64,000 nucleotides of DNA, from assembly GCA_905221605.1 (NCBI GenBank), contig CAJNDS010002687.1:62001-126000 (forward strand), written 5' to 3'. The notes under the pieces are model-generated. The model was not told the origin of the DNA. It ran no database searches and saw nothing but the letters and a program-made list of their open reading frames with translations. Below, piece by piece: positions 11,561-23,379 of this stretch (the first letter of the stretch is position 1; every line of letters starts with the position of its first letter). The DNA comes from Symbiodinium natans (Eukaryota > Sar > Dinophyceae > Suessiales > Symbiodiniaceae). Made by a program: the position numbers and the translations under genes.

Positions 11561-11600
11561 CGACTAAGTCCTACAGATCTGTTATAACGAACTCAAAAGT

Positions 11601-12840
11601 CTAGTACGCTCCCGGTCTCTCCCTAGCGCGGCCATCTGCAACGGCCACAGTTCCGCCGAACGTCTTAGCTTGGCCGCGCACGTTGTTTGAAGGGGTCGCA
11701 GAGACCGCCTGAGAGACCTCCGTACCCTTTGTGCTGCCAGCAATAGACTCCTTGGCAAATTGTGGAATGAGTTTTTTCAAAGGTGAGGGTCTCCTGCTGG
11801 TTAGCCCTGACATCCAGCCACGGAGTCCTTGCAGAAGCCATGGAAACTACTCTTGGTGCCTGGCCGGTCGGCTTCGGGCCGAAGTTGCCGCACGCGGTGA
11901 AGTTGCCGCACGCGGTGAAGAACCGTTGAAACCTGGGGACTCATGTCGGCAACCGCACTTCTGCGGGCTTCCGCAGCGTATGAGTGACAAACTGTCGCCC
12001 AAAAAAATTGGAACCAAACTTTCCAATCCACAATCTGTCGTCTAGACTACGTTGAAGAATATTGCCGGAATGGAAAAGGTGTTGCAAGTTCGCCTGCTGC
12101 GCTGCAGCTGCATTTGCCAGGCTGAAGCATGGTAGGCAACAGATGTGTAGTAGCACATGGTGCACTCAGAAGTGCCGTACTTGAAGAGCAATCGCCACCG
12201 GCAGAAGGCAGTAGGAGACTCAAAGCAGCTTGAGGAAGAATGATTCATTGTCCCGAACACGACGCCAACAAGGACTTCAGGTTCATGCATACAAAATACC
12301 TTCCTGGATTAGAAAAGGCAAGTGTCGCTAGCCGTGAGCTAATTATGACTTGACAATGCTTGCCCCCCCACAACTGGCATAAGATGCAGGCTTTGGTTTC
12401 CAGCAGCAGACGACGTGGCACCCGTTGCATTTCCAAGTGGGGTGCCTTCATCGACTGCTCCGTGACAAGTCTTGCTACCTGTACAACACTGCGCAATGTG
12501 GTGCAAGCTCAACGGCCTTCTCCTAAGGATGAGGTCGTCAAGGTGAAGTGGCTTGCACCAATGATGTTCTGGTCCTGCCGCTCTTGGCCAATCGCGGAAC
12601 AATGCGAACTAGCATGAGCTTTGCCACCATGTGTCCTGCACTTGGTACTCATAATGCGGCTTTGAGATTTCGAGCCTTGTGCCCGTGCCAACATGCGCGC
12701 ACCCTCAACCTCGCTGCAAAGTGAGAGACCAAGCCCGCCGCGCACGGGGTCGAGCTGGTTTGGCGCTCTTGGCGAGGCCGTAGAACACCTCTGCTGGAGC
12801 CCAGGGCTTCTCTTCACAGTCTGGTGAGCGATGCCCATCT
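11601..12840 (-). CDS. Exons of an unidentified gene (minus strand)
   Basis: Candidate blocks are SLCSEVEGARMLARAQGSKS (about 12650-12730), VARLVTEQSMKAPHLEMQ after a CAG acceptor (about 12390-12480), LFKYGTSECTMCYYTSVAY (about 12130-12190), and PSPLKKLIPQFAKESIAG with its continuation (about 11640-11790). Overlapping alternative frames look nearly as good in places, so individual exon ends are uncertain. Strand and coding nature are more secure than frame. Confidence 0.45.
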
Positions 12841-14210
12841 CTGATTCGCTGGTGCAGGGTTTGCAAAGCTTGAGACCTGCAAGTGTGCAGTGGCCCTGTT
12901 GTCACCTGCAGCCTCGACATCCGTCACGAGCTTGTAGAGGAATCACGGATGTGTTCAAGTGTCCAAGGTGTGTCAGGTATTGGCCTTCTCTTTGGCCGCC
13001 GCATCGGTAAGTCCTCCGGCTTCCTGCATTCATAGGGCATGAAAACGAACCAGAATCGACCAGACGTACTTGCAGGGCATCGAAGGATCCTCGATCTCCT
13101 CGGCCTTGTCCGAGCTGCCCTGTTTGCTGCGGTCCTCCTCCTGAACCGCAAGCTATTCATGCTTTTTTAGACTCCTCTCAACCCCTGCCCCCACCTCCCT
13201 TTCAGCTGAGACCGAGCCTCGATCTCCATGATGAAGGACAGGAATGCCCAGCCTGGCTTCCCCGCACCAGGCGACTCGTGTGTGGGCACATGCTAAACTC
13301 ATGCTAAGGCTGCTAAGGCCCCGCACCCTTTTGCTCCTTGAGCTCCTTCATGTCCTGCACAGTGCTTCCGGCTCCAAGGCAGCGCAGTGGTCCATTGTCA
13401 TGCAGCTCTCCTTGAGTGGCCTCGGAGGTGTGTCTGCACCTCCTTTGTCAGTCCAGTTCCATATGCGGCGGCGCTTCTGCATATTGGCATTCCTGCGCAG
13501 CTACGACAGCGCTTGCTCTCAACCTCTTGGCTTTCTTTGCCTCAACCACCGACAGCAACCAACAACACGGTACACTGTCCTCAGCTCGCGGACCTCCTCA
13601 TACCGCAGGCGCAAGTGGTCATCCTGCACCAAGCGCAGACCATCCCGCCGGAACAGGAAGGAGATCTGCTAAGCGTGCTGTAAACGGTTCCACGATTCCG
13701 CGCTCCACTCCGTGCAAACTTATTCCAAAGATGGCCTGCTGCTTCCGGACAATACGGAAAGATGCATCGATGGGAAGCACATCGTACCCCTCTTCAACCT
13801 TCCTCGGTGAAGAAAGGACGATGATGCATGGGACAGGTTTGACACCTAGACTCTAACAGCTAGGCGATTGCTTCCGAAGAGGTCTTGGCTGAGGATTCCA
13901 CCGCTTCAATTCCAGGGTAGACTCCGACGAGCTGTGGCCTCTGCGTCGCCACGTCAAGCATCAAGCCATCTCACAAGGCAAGAGCTGGGGCGAGAGCAGT
14001 CCCACTCGATGCGAATTTGTGTGGAGATGCCCTTGTCCATTCGAGACCACACTGAGAATGAGAATGCCTGTGACAAGCAATCAGAACAAGCTTTTGAGAG
14101 GAGAAATGTACTGCGCGAATGGTAGGTCAGGGACCCTCTCGCTCCGCGAGGGGAGGAAGAAATGTTCACGCTTCTCGTCAGCTTCCGCCCTGTCAGACTG
14201 ATGAATTTGA
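12840..14210 (-). CDS. Exon series of an unidentified gene (minus strand)
   Basis: This is one of the clearest coding regions. Blocks in order are GISTQIRIEWDC (about 14000-14040), RPQLVGVYPGIEAVESSAK (about 13870-13930), VEEGYDVLPIDASFRIVRKQ (about 13715-13795), ISFLFRRDGLRLVQDDHLRL then RYEEVREL (about 13575-13662), ECQYAEAPPHMELD (near 13480), a Glu/Lys-rich block with DMKELKEQKGAGP (about 13320-13430), EEDRSKQGSSDKAEEIEDP (about 13070-13145), LTDAAAKEKANT (near 12990), and ALQTLHQRIRDGHRSPDCEE with its continuation (about 12760-12880). Acceptors are mostly CAG or AAG followed by G. The protein is charged and soluble, family unknown. Confidence 0.68.
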
Positions 14211-14341
14211 ACTGCGTTCGACTGCATATGACAGCTGGTAGCAATCGGAGTTCCGTGAGCCCAGCCCTGAGTTCTTCAGGTATGTCAGGATGCGGTAGTC
14301 GTGATTCAGCTCCTTGACGTCCTGGCTGACTGGGATGAGTG

Positions 14342-14358
14342 CCCCCCCCCCCCCCCGG
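14342..14358. repeat. Poly-C tract, 17 nt
   Basis: An uninterrupted run of 17 C on the plus strand inside a plus-strand frame that is not credible as a gene. Length may be unreliable because of homopolymer sequencing error. Confidence 0.85.
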
Positions 14359-14739
14359 ATGCCAAGCTCATTCTCATCAGATGCCACTCATTGGAAATCA
14401 TAGGAACTTTCCCGTCCTGCTTCTTGGAATTGATTTTCGGCAAGACTGGGCCGTACGGGTGCAGTGCCTGGGCTTCGAGAATCTACACGTTGCGCTGTGC
14501 CATTGCGGGCATCTTGCACCGGCTGTGGCTTACAGACCTAACGAATCCTAGAACGCTCCAAACCGTCAGAGATCGTCAGAGCTGCTGTGTACATCACCTC
14601 GAGCACCTCGGGTTTTGTGCCGCTGTCACAGGGCCATCGCCGGTTGGCATGTGTTTGCATGATATCTCGCACATCCCGACGCCATGCACCCTTGCATCGT
14701 GCTGGGAGGCCAGCCCTGGACCGCATTTTCCGGTTGCAA

Positions 14740-15760
14740 TTCATTGTGATTGCTCGCAAAGACTCGACCTCGATGCCGTTCGCTGGATGCGACGAGCATC
14801 CAAGACTCTAAGGCTGCTAACTGATAACCCTTGGGCTCCTGCCATGAGCGTGATGTCAGGATGCAAATCCGCCAGAAGGGACTGGCCAGCAAGCTCGCCC
14901 AGCAGAGGTGCGTTTTGCGTGCAGAGGCTTTTCAACCGAACAGCTACAACAACACCATTTGCCGTTGTTAGGACTCTGTTCATGACATGTAGCCTGGTCA
15001 TTGATGCCAATGTCAACTTCCACGTTCCGAAGCATGTCCTGGACAAGCTTCCCGACAATTCGACAATTCGATGGGCACAGCCACCAGCTACAGTCTATGA
15101 GCGGCGGACATACAAGTCTCGCAGGCCATCACCCTCATCGAACGCCAACATCTGGATGAGCGGAATGCAGTTGGTCGTCGGAAACCTACGCTGAAAGCCG
15201 TGTGACCATGGACGGCCCTGTCCCCACGCGCAGTCAGGATATTCACCGAGGCTTGCGCTGATCCTGCATGAGGTTGGACAAGCACTGACAGCAATTCGAA
15301 ATCGAACCTGGGCAGCTCGATCAAGCGGATCAAGCTAGTGGATAATGGGACCGGGATGAGTCTGGCAACTCGCACATCACTCACATGACCAGTCTTGCTC
15401 GAAGTCTTTTCTGAGCAACTGACCACAAATTTCTCGGAAGAGTCGCGTGCTCGCCGTGTACGGCAGCAAGCGGTATACTGGCATGGTGTGGCAATCACTG
15501 GCAGTCACTGGCAATCACTGGACAACTTTCACGCTCGGCAAGACCTGATTTGTACAGCGTGTTGGTCTGCGGATTGGTGCAGAAGCCAGGGATGTCGTAC
15601 TGGAAATTGGCTTTGGAGTTGGCAAACCTGCACTAGTTGCCCTAAGGCTCTGCTCGCCGTCGTCGCTCCGTCAACTGAGACATGCAAAGCAGATGAACTC
15701 GACCTCGGCAAGAAGTCCCGGATGACACTGAGGATCCGCATCATTTTTGGAACCACCTCT
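14740..15760 (-). CDS. Exon series of an unidentified gene (minus strand)
   Basis: Blocks include RILSVIRDFLPRSSSSALHV with its continuation (about 15570-15745), RVARLIPVPLSTSLIRLIEL then PRFDFELLSVLVQPHAG (about 15240-15385), MLAFDEGDGLRDLYVRRS (about 15108-15160), KLVQDMLRNVEVDIGINDQ (about 14990-15052), and RLKSLCTQNAPLLGELAG then QSLLADLHPDITLMAGAQ (about 14780-14930). The 297-codon plus-strand frame over 14301-15194 is the antisense of these. Composition suggests a soluble, possibly repeat-containing protein. No family recognised. Confidence 0.65.
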
Positions 15761-15805
15761 CAACTGCAGAGCCGTCATCCTAGACCCTGGATTTTGAGTC
15801 TAGGG

Positions 15806-17310
15806 CTAGGGTACGGTCCGACAGAACGTGATCAACTCACTGAATTTTGGGGCTCCAAACAAGAATGGGGCGAGGGGTGCTTGGGGAAAGTCAGTGGAGT
15901 TTGGGCTGAGAGTTGTTGAGAGTTGAACAGGGCCAGTTCTGGCCTCGAGCTGGATGAGTTGGGAATGCTCCTCTGGGCTGGTAGTGCAGCAGATGTACTT
16001 CAAGACCGAAGCTGCACCTCACGAAGCTCATACGCTTGTCTGAAGCTATTTGCGCGAGCCTGGCGGTAGCAGTACTCAGGACAAGGCTAAAGCAGAGGTT
16101 CAAGTCAAAGAAGAGCTCCTGCCAGGAGCAAGCAAGCACATTCAGCAGCCAGAGCCCACCCCGAAATGGCCACTGCAATGGGAGGCTAAAACAGTGTCCC
16201 CAGTGTCACGGGCATCTTCTTGCCCCACAGCCTGTCGAAAACCAGCTTGGGGTGAGTTAGGGCCAAGTCAACCGGGCGTGCACTGCCCTGTGGCCTCCAA
16301 GCTCGAATCCATGGGTCGCAGGACTTGGTGCATGGTGCTGGCCTTGCAGTCTGAGGGAGATGACGGATTCGGCGCACATCCAGCTTATGAAAAACCTTCA
16401 CCAAGGCGGGGTTCTGTTTTAGAGCAAGCTACTGGCATGGCATGCCTTGAATGAGAGGCATGTGCCCCCCATCTTGGCACGAGGGGGGGGGGGGGGGGGG
16501 GGGGTTCCTCGTGCGCGTGATATGTTCGCATGCACGAGGACCTGGCTCCATGCTTGTCCTTGCCACCACTGCCAGTACCCTTGCTCATTACCTAAGCTGG
16601 CCCAAAACAACTCAAGAGGCAAACGCAATTTGGCTGACCCCAGAATGATCGAGGCTGAGCGGCGCCTTGGGTGAACGTGTCAGTGGATATAATCGAGAAC
16701 CGCATGCCTGTCATGAGACCATCTCTGTTGCAATCACCGATGTCTCGTGCTGACATCTCTCAGGGAATTCCGCCTTGTCGAATGATTGTGAAAATCTTCG
16801 ACTTCTGCTCTTTGCTTGTGTCGGGCCTGGATAGTAGCCTCAGTCCGTGCTTGCTCCCCGCGTGGAGGCTCTGCATTCAGTCTGCCATGGAAGGTGCTGG
16901 ATCTGACTCTGAGCTTCGCACTCAAGCAGAGGACGCACGATTCGGACAGAAGCCTCTCGGAATCCACGACGGCAGGCGCAACGTAGCGTGGCGACGCTCT
17001 AATGACAAACATATGACAGCTTCAACAATTTCGGCATTCCGTGCATTCGGCCTTCAGGCCATCCTCTGCAAGGCGAGAGTCAGGCTTCAGATACTTCCAC
17101 AAGATGTCTGCCTGAGAAGCTGGGATCTGCTGGGGCTCAGTGAACCAAGGCATGGAAGTGCCCAACAAGTCCTACTCCAAATCCTTGGGAAGTCTTTAAG
17201 ATTGTCTGGGCCAGCGGCAAAGGCGATAAGAGATCCTCGGCTAGGGTCTTCTTGGATCCGCGACCGCAATTGTGGATATGGCGGTTTCCGAAATTGGGGT
17301 ACCATATTGG
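15806..17310 (-). CDS. Exon series of an unidentified gene (minus strand)
   Basis: Blocks include AAGPDNLKDFPRIW near 17180-17220, a basic stretch within 16734-17000, NPALVKVFHKLDVRRIRHL (about 16335-16412), HPKLVFDRLWGKKMPVTLG (about 16190-16255), ARLAQIASDKRMSFVRCSF (about 16010-16070), and EEHSQLIQLEARTGPVQLS (about 15910-15975). Frames change between blocks as expected of spliced exons. A 22-nt poly-G run at 16483-16504 falls between them, so it is probably intronic. Family unknown. Confidence 0.55.
16483..16504. repeat. Poly-G tract, 22 nt
   Basis: An uninterrupted G run on the plus strand, C on the presumed sense strand. It sits between two minus-strand coding blocks. Confidence 0.88.
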
Positions 17311-17620
17311 GGTCTTTCTAAGAAGGGAATCCTACGATTTGGGTTCCACTTTTCCCCTATTTTCGTAAACCCCCTAAAGGGTCGGCTAGCTTCCTCGGAA
17401 GAGGACTTGAGACCAATGTTGACAGGCTGCGCTCGGCGGACTCCGGCTGCTGGAAGGTCTGCTCCATGCCTCAACCAGAAAAAAACAAGCTGAGACAGAA
17501 CAGAGCGATTAAACCAGGAGGCAACACAACAGTGGCAAGGGCGAAAGCATGCGCGAGGACCCGGGTGCCCCGGCTCATCAGTGTCTTGTCTATGCTGCCT
17601 CGGGACATCAGGAGTGACGA

Positions 17621-18640
17621 TCACAAGTTCTGCGCATGGCTAAAGGCGTCCAAAGTGCTCTTGGAGAACAGTCCAATATTCTTGGGCATCGTGAGCAGTT
17701 CCAGGATCGCCTGAGTCAAGCGTCGCGACTGTTTTGCAAGACGCGTGCAGCAAACCGGGCTTCCAAGCCTCGCAAATCGCCTGGGCTGTGTAGGAGTCCA
17801 AGGAGTCCATGAGCTCCTTGGCTTCTGAAGGCTCCCAGGACATGAACTTCTACGTGCTTCGTGTCCTGCTACCGAATACAAGAGCACCCGACATCTCAAA
17901 TTCAACATACCACGAGTACCTAAGGCCCTGGGTTCGGGCGGTTGGGAAACAGCCGGCCACATATTTCCGTATCTGTCAACTGCATGAGCACATGGCACAA
18001 TGCATTCCTAGACGGTGTACTCCTAGAGGTTTAGATGGGGAGGGATGGGACCATGGTTCGGTTCGTGTGGACACTGGCTGTAGCATCCATGTGCACCCCT
18101 GCCTTCTGCATTCCAGGTTGATCTTGCTGCAGCTCAGCACCGGCCAAGCCACCACCGATTCTTCTACCCACCCACCACGACAGAAAAAAGGTGAGAAGCC
18201 GAGTGGGGACAACTAGATAATCTTATTCGCTTCGCTGTGCACCAGTTCGAGGAGGGGGCCTAACTAGCATAACGTTCCATGGGTCTGCCCCACAAGCACG
18301 AGCAGCCGGGCTGCGATCAGGCGCTGCCTGGCATCCGACATTCTCGATAGACTGGCCTCACAGACGTTCATGTGGGGTAGACGCCGCGGTAGGTAGGGGT
18401 ACCATGGTTATGATCTGCCAGCCTTCGTCATCGCAACCAGACACAGCGCAAAGAACCGCTGGATTGGCCGCAGCCTCCAACAAGGGCGGTGGAGGTCGCA
18501 TCACGACCCCGCGCGCATGCGAACTCAGGAACGCAGCCAGGTCAGAGCGCAGCTCTGTGTACTTTCTTTGCACTGGGGCCCGCACTTCTCAGCAACACGC
18601 CCGTAGGAACCGGAGCCACGCAGAGCCGCTGCAGCGGCTG
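17621..18640 (-). CDS. Exon series of an unidentified gene (minus strand)
   Basis: RKYTELRSDLAAFLSSHARG and its continuation to about 18360 form a strong block (18358-18585). Downstream, a block with EAKELMDSLDSYTAQAICEA lies at about 17745-17830. It is followed, after a CTCAG acceptor, by AILELLTMPKNIGLFSKSTL within 17621-17715. The last two blocks are in different frames and only tens of bases apart, implying a very short intron or an unrecognised donor. Soluble, mostly helical. Function unknown. Confidence 0.63.
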
Positions 18641-18677
18641 CCTCGATGGAAATTCTGACGTCGAAGAGTAAAGGAAA

Positions 18678-18763
18678 CCGCAACCGAAACCAAGGGGAAA
18701 TCGTAGAAACCACTGTTTTAGGGCTTGTCCTCAGAGGTTTAGGGGCTTTAGCTTCGGTTGCGG
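18678..18763. repeat. Perfect 11-bp inverted repeat with GAAAC/GTTTC-rich surroundings
   Basis: CCGCAACCGAA at 18678-18688 is the exact reverse complement of TTCGGTTGCGG at 18753-18763, with 64 bp between. Further GAAACC, TAGTTTCCG and CGGTTTCG motifs follow to about 18860. The stretch lies between two minus-strand coding blocks and may be an intron or a spacer. Confidence 0.6.
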
Positions 18764-18910
18764 CCTCTGGCCTAGTTTCCGCTGTGCCCCTTCCTCATTT
18801 CGGTTTCGAGCCTAGGCCCCAGTAGTTTCCGTTACGTCATTCACTCGATATCGAAACTAAACAGGGCTTACACATGCCCTACAAGAAGCCTCAGCTACTC
18901 AGCTACTCAG

Positions 18911-19470
18911 CTACAGCAACGGCGCCTCGGCATTGTCGTCCTTGGAAGCATCGATGTCCTGAAGCTCTGCCACTTGAACGTGGCTCATGCCGCGGACAAC
19001 TCTGCCCCGGGGTCCTGCCCACCATTGACGACGGAACCTGGTACGAATCAAAGAGTTTACTGCGGGCCTCAGAAGAGCGAAACTTGGGATCTTGCCGTCT
19101 CCGATGCCCTCGAGAGTTTTCCCGGCAATCCGAGCAGCACGTGCCCAGCCTTGGCGTCGGGGAGGCGCAGATGCCACTCACAAACAGTCCACAGATCTGT
19201 TTGCACGGTCGAAAAGAGGAAACTCAGCACAGTACGCAGAACATCTTCCTGATAAATCACGGTCTTGGAAGGGTCTTGCCTCAGTTCAATGTCGGCCCAT
19301 GACTGCCCAGCAGTTGAGTGGTCTGTTACGAGGCCAGCGGCTGCAGGATCACCAGCTCTTCCGGAAGCGCCATGCCTGCCAAACATGAGCACATTCCTAA
19401 GCAACGGCTCCCAATGCAAGAAGGTCCATTTGAAATAATTACTTCGAGCATGAATGCTCCACACTGCTCA
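18911..19470 (-). CDS. Exons of an unidentified gene (minus strand)
   Basis: A strong block runs from about 19300 to 19150 and includes ADIELRQDPSKTVIYQEDVL then RTVLSFLFSTVQTDLWTV. A second, in another frame at 18911-19130, includes GKTLEGIGDGKIPSFALLR and later VQVAELQDIDASKDDNAEA, ending at a stop near 18911. The switch of frame near 19130 implies an intron or splice junction there. No family recognised. Confidence 0.65.
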
Positions 19471-19499
19471 ACATCCGAAACCTATGGCTGCTGGGAGGC

Positions 19500-19686
19500 C
19501 TTCTACGACCTCATCATTTGCCCCATCTCCTCCGGTGTCCTGCAAGGAAGCATGCCCGGGCTTGCGCGCTGGCCACGCTGCGACTCGGATTCCTCGGATT
19601 CTGTCCTGCTCTCCTCTTGCCAGCGCCAGCTCCTGCAGCAGCTCCTCCTCAATGTCTTCCACCTTCATTGGGTGACCACATGTGAC

Positions 19687-19723
<37 letters not shown>

Positions 19724-20040
19724 GCACAGACAACTCTCCAGTGTCTAGAGAGGCATCTGCTCACGTCTGAAATTTCGTTTGAATCTCCAGCGGCCTGCTT
19801 GAAGATGAACTCTGCCACCTTGGGCTTTCTCAGGGGTGCTCTGGTACTTTTGTACATAGTCCCAGCCAATTGTTCGCAGTTTCTCTTTTCGAGCTTCTTT
19901 TTCGAGGCTCCGGCTGTCTGGCTGCGGTTGGGAATGATGGCGAAGGCTGCAGTGCCTTGGGGGTGCAGTGAGGAATAGGGGGACTTGGCTCGGTCACATG
20001 CGATCCAGCGGCAATTCAGCTTGACCTTCTGCTCCGTCAT
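19500..20040 (-). CDS. Two exons flanking a CA microsatellite intron (minus strand)
   Basis: A single minus-strand frame of 190 codons stays open over 19468-20040, but its middle is a (GT)n tract that cannot be coding. The upstream part (about 19765-20050) contains VKLNCRWIACDRAKSPYSSL and, later, KKKLEKRNCEQLAGTMYKS. The downstream part (about 19500-19670) contains KVEDIEEELLQELALARGEQ. I read this as two exons with a short intron holding the microsatellite. An apparent in-frame ATG at 20040 follows CAGGAC and may be internal. No family recognised. Confidence 0.62.
19686..19722. repeat. (CA)n microsatellite, about 37 bp
   Basis: Pure CA on the plus strand, (GT)n on the sense strand, lying between two coding blocks and therefore probably intronic. 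Confidence 0.9.
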
Positions 20041-20089
20041 GTCCTGGCACGGATGGCAAGTTAAGGCTTCGGAGTAGCTCGAAGTGGCA

Positions 20090-20690
20090 CATGTAGTGGC
20101 ACGCCTTCATGACCATGTTGGTGCAGAGCAGCTTCAGGATGACTCGCGGTGGCTCATCCTGGAGCCTGGTGGCTTTTAGGGATACCCAGGTCAGGTGCAG
20201 GGGGGTTTCGTCTCATTCGTCACTCAGAAGTCGAAGCGAAGTGTCAGCCGGGCTGCAGCTCCGCATCCTCTTGCTCGAAAGGTTCGATGGCGCGCCCGCC
20301 CATGAACTGCACCTCTGCACTGGTTCCGCCGGATCCAAGGCAAGGCTGAAAAAAGGTCTCGAATCTCTGCCTGGTAGTAGATGGAGTCGGCGAAGTCGAG
20401 GCTCCTTAGACCGTTCGAGACCTTTCGATGCCCTGGATGCCAGATTGTAAGCCTCATGTCATCCTGCACCTACACTGAGCCCTGCACTTGCACAGGATCT
20501 TGTCAGCTGTGGTTCCTTCGTAACGCTGTGAGAGTTCCTCACGGGAAAGGAAGGACAAGCAAAATCCAGAGGAACAGCGACCATATGCAACCTTCAAATA
20601 GTTGGACAGTTTGGGCAAGCAGTGCACTGCGTCTCCTCTCGCATCTCCTGCAATGGACAGTGGGCGTCGGGTGGCATAGGACGTAAGACA
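20090..20690 (-). CDS. Exons of an unidentified gene (minus strand)
   Basis: Blocks in order are AVHCLPKLSNYLKVAYGRCS then SFLSREELSQRYEGTTADKI (about 20500-20630), LRSLDFADSIYYQAEIRDLF (about 20345-20408), EVQFMGGRAIEPFEQEDAE (about 20255-20315), and VILKLLCTNMVMKACHYMCH (about 20085-20145). The last follows an AG-G acceptor and begins DEPPR. These precede the exons at 19.5-20.0 kb on the same strand. The peptide mix is of a structured cytosolic protein. I cannot name it. Confidence 0.66.
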
Positions 20691-21104
20691 GGCCAAAGGC
20701 AGCTGGACTGCAACCGGCCAGCTCTCTAAGCTATGGTTCGCTTTGGGGTAAAAATGTTGTAATGCTCCCCGTCTTGTATTGTAGGAAACCCAAAGGAATA
20801 CCAGAACTCAGGGCAGCTGCCTCACCACGCTTGGGCATCGGCTTCGTGTGGCACATCACGACTACACAAGGAGGAACCTGTCCAGATGCGTCTGAAGCTT
20901 AAGAGTTTAACAAAAACTCGCCATGACGGACCGGGACCCCACCATACCCTGCAACTCTCCTACTCGTCGGATATTCCCATATGAAAAGTCTTGGGTTCAT
21001 CGGCATTGCCTACACTCGGGGCCTCACGGCTCTTCACTGGCTGATCCAGCTCGGACTCGCTGTGTGAGATCCAGATGTAAATCCTGGAAGAGCACCACGT
21101 AGAA

Positions 21105-21195
21105 TACTAAAGTATAGTAGAATATGTTATTGTATATTGTAGTATAGTATCGTATATTAAAAAGTATTATAGTATATTATAGAATATTGCATTGC
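21105..21195. repeat. TA-rich degenerate repeat (TAGTATAGTATA type)
   Basis: About 90 bp of AGTATAGTA and TATTATAGTA variants between coding blocks. It is a local AT-rich patch in otherwise GC-rich DNA. Confidence 0.75.
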
Positions 21196-21199
21196 CCCG

Positions 21200-22450
21200 A
21201 CAAAGCAACTTGGCCGACTAGAGACTCTGCTTGAGGTTTCCAAGTTACAGGTCACAATTAGGCGCTGCAAGACAAGCCAGGCGCACTCGTTAGGGTTTGT
21301 GCAGATAGGATAAGGCTGCTCCTTGTCCTGCATCAGAAAAGAAGCATGGGACAGGCCCTCTAAAATGCGGGGAGCAGGTCGCAACGGGTCCGGCTGCCAC
21401 AACTTGACCTGGGTTCTCACCTCGATTGGCAAGGATACTCCTTATGACTTTCTGGACACCTTAGGGCCTTCCACACCAGCTGCCACTTTGTCACTAGGCC
21501 GGGGGCATTCCCCACAAGCGGCGGAAGCGGTATGCACTCCACTGCAATTCCCGGCCTCAAGCACGTGTGGTGCAGGTGCAAGGGGCCTTCTTTGTGTACG
21601 AACGAAAGCAGAAACCCTGATGTCGGCGCGCCAGGGCAGCCAGGTACCATCACTTGATGGAGCTTTCGAGTCGTCTTTTCAAACTTTCAAAGCCTGAGCT
21701 CCTCACGCCCCTTGAATCTGGAGCTTTCGAATGCGGCTCACTCCCTGAGCATGCTCGGGCTTCATGGCCTCAAGCCACGACCAGAGGGGCATTCTTCTGA
21801 AACTGATGTCAAGCCTAGATTCGAACTCCTGAATCTACCCAGGAGCACGCAGCTGCCGAGCTGTGATGATTTCTGGGTTGGCGGCATCTGCCAGTGGAGG
21901 AGCCAGCAAAGGGCGTGTTTCCTGCAATCTGCAGCACAGTGTTCGACTTGTGCAAGGCCTGTACGGTGCTCGGGTACGTGTCCTGCATCGACTTCACACA
22001 AGATAGACATCCATAAAGGATCTTGCCAATGTAGAAGCGTTCTTCCGCGGAGATCTCGTCCTGCAATCCAGCAGGTTTCGCCGGACAAGTTCAGGGAGGT
22101 GTCGCTTGGCCCCGTTTTGACATCAGCGCATCCGTACCAGCAGGTGTGTCAGCATGCAACAACCTAGCTTCATCATGCTTAGCCATCCTCCGAGTAGGAC
22201 GTCACCGTCTCCATCAGGCGGGTCTGGTCACATTGCTTCAGCCTGCGTGTTTCAACGGCAAGCGCTGTCGATGTTGGCTCGGCAAGCATTGTTGGCTGAG
22301 ATCAGGGCACAAAGCCCAACAGAGTCTCGTAAAGGCCCCGAACTCGTCGATCACCTTGCTGCATGACCTTGGTCAAGCAGCATTAACAGTCAACAGTCCA
22401 AAGCTGCGATGATCTCGTACGTGTGCAAGTTAGGCTCAAGACCATCTCCA
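21200..22450 (-). CDS. Exon series of an unidentified gene (minus strand)
   Basis: Blocks include SKVIDEFGAFTRLCWALCPD (about 22290-22365), QTRLMETVTSYSEDG (about 22185-22230), ISAEERFYIGKILYGCLSCV with its continuation (about 21900-22060), a block within 21480-21640 reading SGFLLSFVHKEGPLHLHH, and QVKLWQPDPLRPAPRILEGL then DKEQPYPICTNPNECAWLV (about 21215-21420). All have high GC at third positions. The upstream neighbours at 22.8-23.8 kb use the same strand. Function unknown. Confidence 0.65.
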
Positions 22451-22478
22451 TGAGACGCTTGAAGTGGTGAGATCTCGG

Positions 22479-22523
22479 CATACATATGTATATGTATGTA
22501 TATATATATATGTATATACATAC
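22479..22523. repeat. TA/CATATG microsatellite
   Basis: ATACATATGTATATG followed by (TA)n and GTATATACATAC, about 45 bp, self-complementary in part. It lies between coding blocks. Confidence 0.85.
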
Positions 22524-22789
22524 AGTTACGCGACTACAAATTCTATCGTTATGCAACTTTATAGCTATACGTATGATCTTTCAGATGCCATTTCTGTCGT
22601 CCATTCGTTCGCTCATGTTCCTTTATTTCCTTTTGTTAGGCATCAGAGACTCTCGCCCGGTTTCTCTCTGACTGGGCATGGCACTGGCACATGTCCTCGG
22701 CCCATGTCCTGCATTCTGCAGGGCGACGACAAGGTGAGAACAAGCAACGCGGTAGCTGCCACTGCGCCTTCGAATCTCAGCCGTTGATC

Positions 22790-23360
22790 GAGAGACCAGT
22801 CGAATCAACAGCTCCAGGGTTCTCGTCCTGATCCAAGATTTCATCGGGCTAGCACGGAATTGTCCACTCACAGAAGACGGCTTCTCTGATGAGGTCCAAG
22901 CACTGTGAGGCTTTGCGAGCACGACAGATACATGAAGAACGTGTGCACAGCATTTGCCTCAGGCAGGTTGCAAAGCCAACGTCACCCGGGCACGTATGTG
23001 CCAACCCTTCTAAAACTCGCTCGATGCACCTCGCTGCCTATGCAGTCTCGTTTCCACCACTCACTGTTCGAGTAGACAGGCCTTCGGATCAGCCATGAGT
23101 TCGACATTGCGGCGGATCTCCACCGATGTCCTCAGCACCGGAGAGAGTGGTTCTGCGTACTATAGAGTGCAAAACGGAGGTTCCGACATCAGTCGCTGCG
23201 TCACGTGGGGAGCGCGGTCTTCGAGCCGCGCCTTGCAATCCAATTCTCCTTTCCATCGCTCTCCCGGCTCCCTCCCATTGCTTCATGTCCGAACGCACCT
23301 TGTCAACCGTTTGATCCACCTGTCCGGAATGGCAAGAAACATGCACATCCACCAAGGATG
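22790..23360 (-). CDS. Exons of an unidentified gene (minus strand)
   Basis: A charged helical block with QVDQTVDKVRSDMKQWEGAG occupies about 23200-23330. Farther on, SQCLDLIREAVFCEW (about 22870-22912) and PDEILDQDENPGAVDSTG (about 22790-22850) occupy different frames a few tens of bases apart. Family not recognised. Confidence 0.62.
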
Positions 23361-23379
23361 CAATGGTTGAGACAGGATG

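Noticed and set aside
14301-15194. 297-codon plus-strand ORF, one of the longest in the window
   Set aside because: The minus strand carries better exons across the whole interval, and the plus frame begins in a poly-C tract.
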